34,588 bases of DNA from Gammaproteobacteria bacterium. GTDB lineage: Bacteria; Pseudomonadota; Gammaproteobacteria; Steroidobacterales; PWYM01. Shown one piece after another: positions 34,165-34,588 of this stretch. The stretch covers positions 1-34,588 of the forward strand of contig JAFIFN010000029.1 in NCBI GenBank assembly GCA_020832005.1. The letters run 5' to 3'. The translations under genes and the position numbers were made by a program. Every line of letters begins with the position of its first letter. Position 1 is the stretch's first letter. The notes beneath the pieces were generated by a model that saw only the letters and a list, made by a program, of their open reading frames with translations, was not told the origin of the DNA and did no database searches.

Positions 34165-34588
34165 ATGTGCAAACATCAACCGGTGTTGCGGCATCGTGTG
34201 GCCAGATCCCTTCGTGGATGGGCAGTATTGTGCCTCCTCGTCGGCGCATGCTCTCTGGGTGCCCCCGCCCTGGGAGCCCCCGCCGACATCCTCCTTAAGA
34301 ACGTCAATGTCGTGGAAGTGCGGCATGGTGTCTTGCTCTCTGGCCAGGACGTGCTCATCAGCGATGGTCTGATCAGCGCGGTGGTGCCTCACCGGAGTCA
34401 GCCTGTACACGCAGCAACGGTCGTAGCTCTCGAGGGGGCCTACCTGATACCGGGGCTGTGGGACATGCATGCCCACATCCGGTCCTACGAAGGCCTAGAC
34501 ATCCTGCCCATGTTCGTTGCCCACGGTGTCACTGGGATTCGCGATCTCGGGCTCACCGACTTCGGACTCATCCGGCGATGGCAGGACG
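34165..34588 (+). CDS. Exported amidohydrolase, 3' end outside window
   Basis: This gene is absent from the ORF track because it runs off the window. ATG 34165 with GGGGGA about 8 nt upstream opens a frame to the last base (141 codons). The N-terminus is a signal sequence with LLVGACSLG, a possible lipobox (VGAC), then an imidazolonepropionase/adenine-deaminase-like start (DILLKNVNVVEV). The metal-binding HxH motif is present in IPGLWDMHAHIR, followed by HGVTGIRDLG. This identifies a metal-dependent hydrolase of the amidohydrolase superfamily located in the periplasm or on a membrane. The substrate cannot be told; exported members often act on peptides or cyclic amides. Confidence 0.88.
   Translation, partial: MCKHQPVLRHRVARSLRGWAVLCLLVGACSLGAPALGAPADILLKNVNVVEVRHGVLLSGQDVLISDGLISAVVPHRSQPVHAATVVALEGAYLIPGLWDMHAHIRSYEGLDILPMFVAHGVTGIRDLGLTDFGLIRRWQD

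Overview
The window reads as a GC-rich chromosomal segment of a Gram-negative bacterium, most likely a gammaproteobacterium. The support is a porin, a lipoprotein, many Sec and Tat signal peptides, a sulfide:quinone oxidoreductase, and TPR-bearing Ser/Thr kinases next to an ECF sigma factor. No rRNA, tRNA, CRISPR array, insertion sequence or phage gene was seen. Coding density is high, and no gene-free stretch exceeds about 300 bases.

Layout. 1-1367: 3' part of a sensor histidine kinase. 1441-2139: exported CpeT/CpcT-like protein. 2169-4075 (minus): a quinone-reductase-like dehydrogenase with a Tat-like leader and a DUF6134-type secreted protein. 4230-6143: acetyl-CoA hydrolase/transferase family. 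6286-8054: a two-gene ABC-2 exporter. 8183-11022: Tat-exported SQR, a small membrane protein and a porin in tight series, followed by two small membrane proteins (11117-11727). 11738-14889 (minus): a TPR Ser/Thr kinase translationally coupled to an ECF sigma factor whose start codon lies in a perfect 10-bp hairpin. 14980-16404 (minus): a gene interrupted by an in-frame amber codon, and a small secreted protein with a CPCTP motif. 16635-20373: a second, paralogous TPR kinase overlapping a four-TM membrane protein. 20501-24308: lipoprotein, an 805-aa protein with a degenerate transglutaminase-like core, and an exported protein on the other strand. 24362-29590 (minus): a giant exported protein with PPC-like repeats and two VWA domains. 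29778-33989: a compact four-gene run, namely a Tat-exported protein with GGDMFIP heptad repeats, a FAD monooxygenase-like protein 7 bp downstream, a LamG-like secreted protein, and a secreted protein whose C-terminal domain matches the CPCTP protein. 34165-end: 5' part of an exported amidohydrolase that the ORF track missed.

The most novel-looking unit is 29778-33989. A heptad-repeat Tat substrate sits directly next to a flavoprotein of the broad PHBH/halogenase/LodB-like class, which suggests modification or maturation of an exported repeat protein. That is inference. The shared CPCTP domain links this cluster to the kinase region 16 kb away. Other items worth checking are the sigma-factor leader hairpin with an overlapping 16-codon upstream ORF, the amber-interrupted gene, the Tat leader on a normally cytosolic dehydrogenase, and the transglutaminase-like protein that lacks its Cys.
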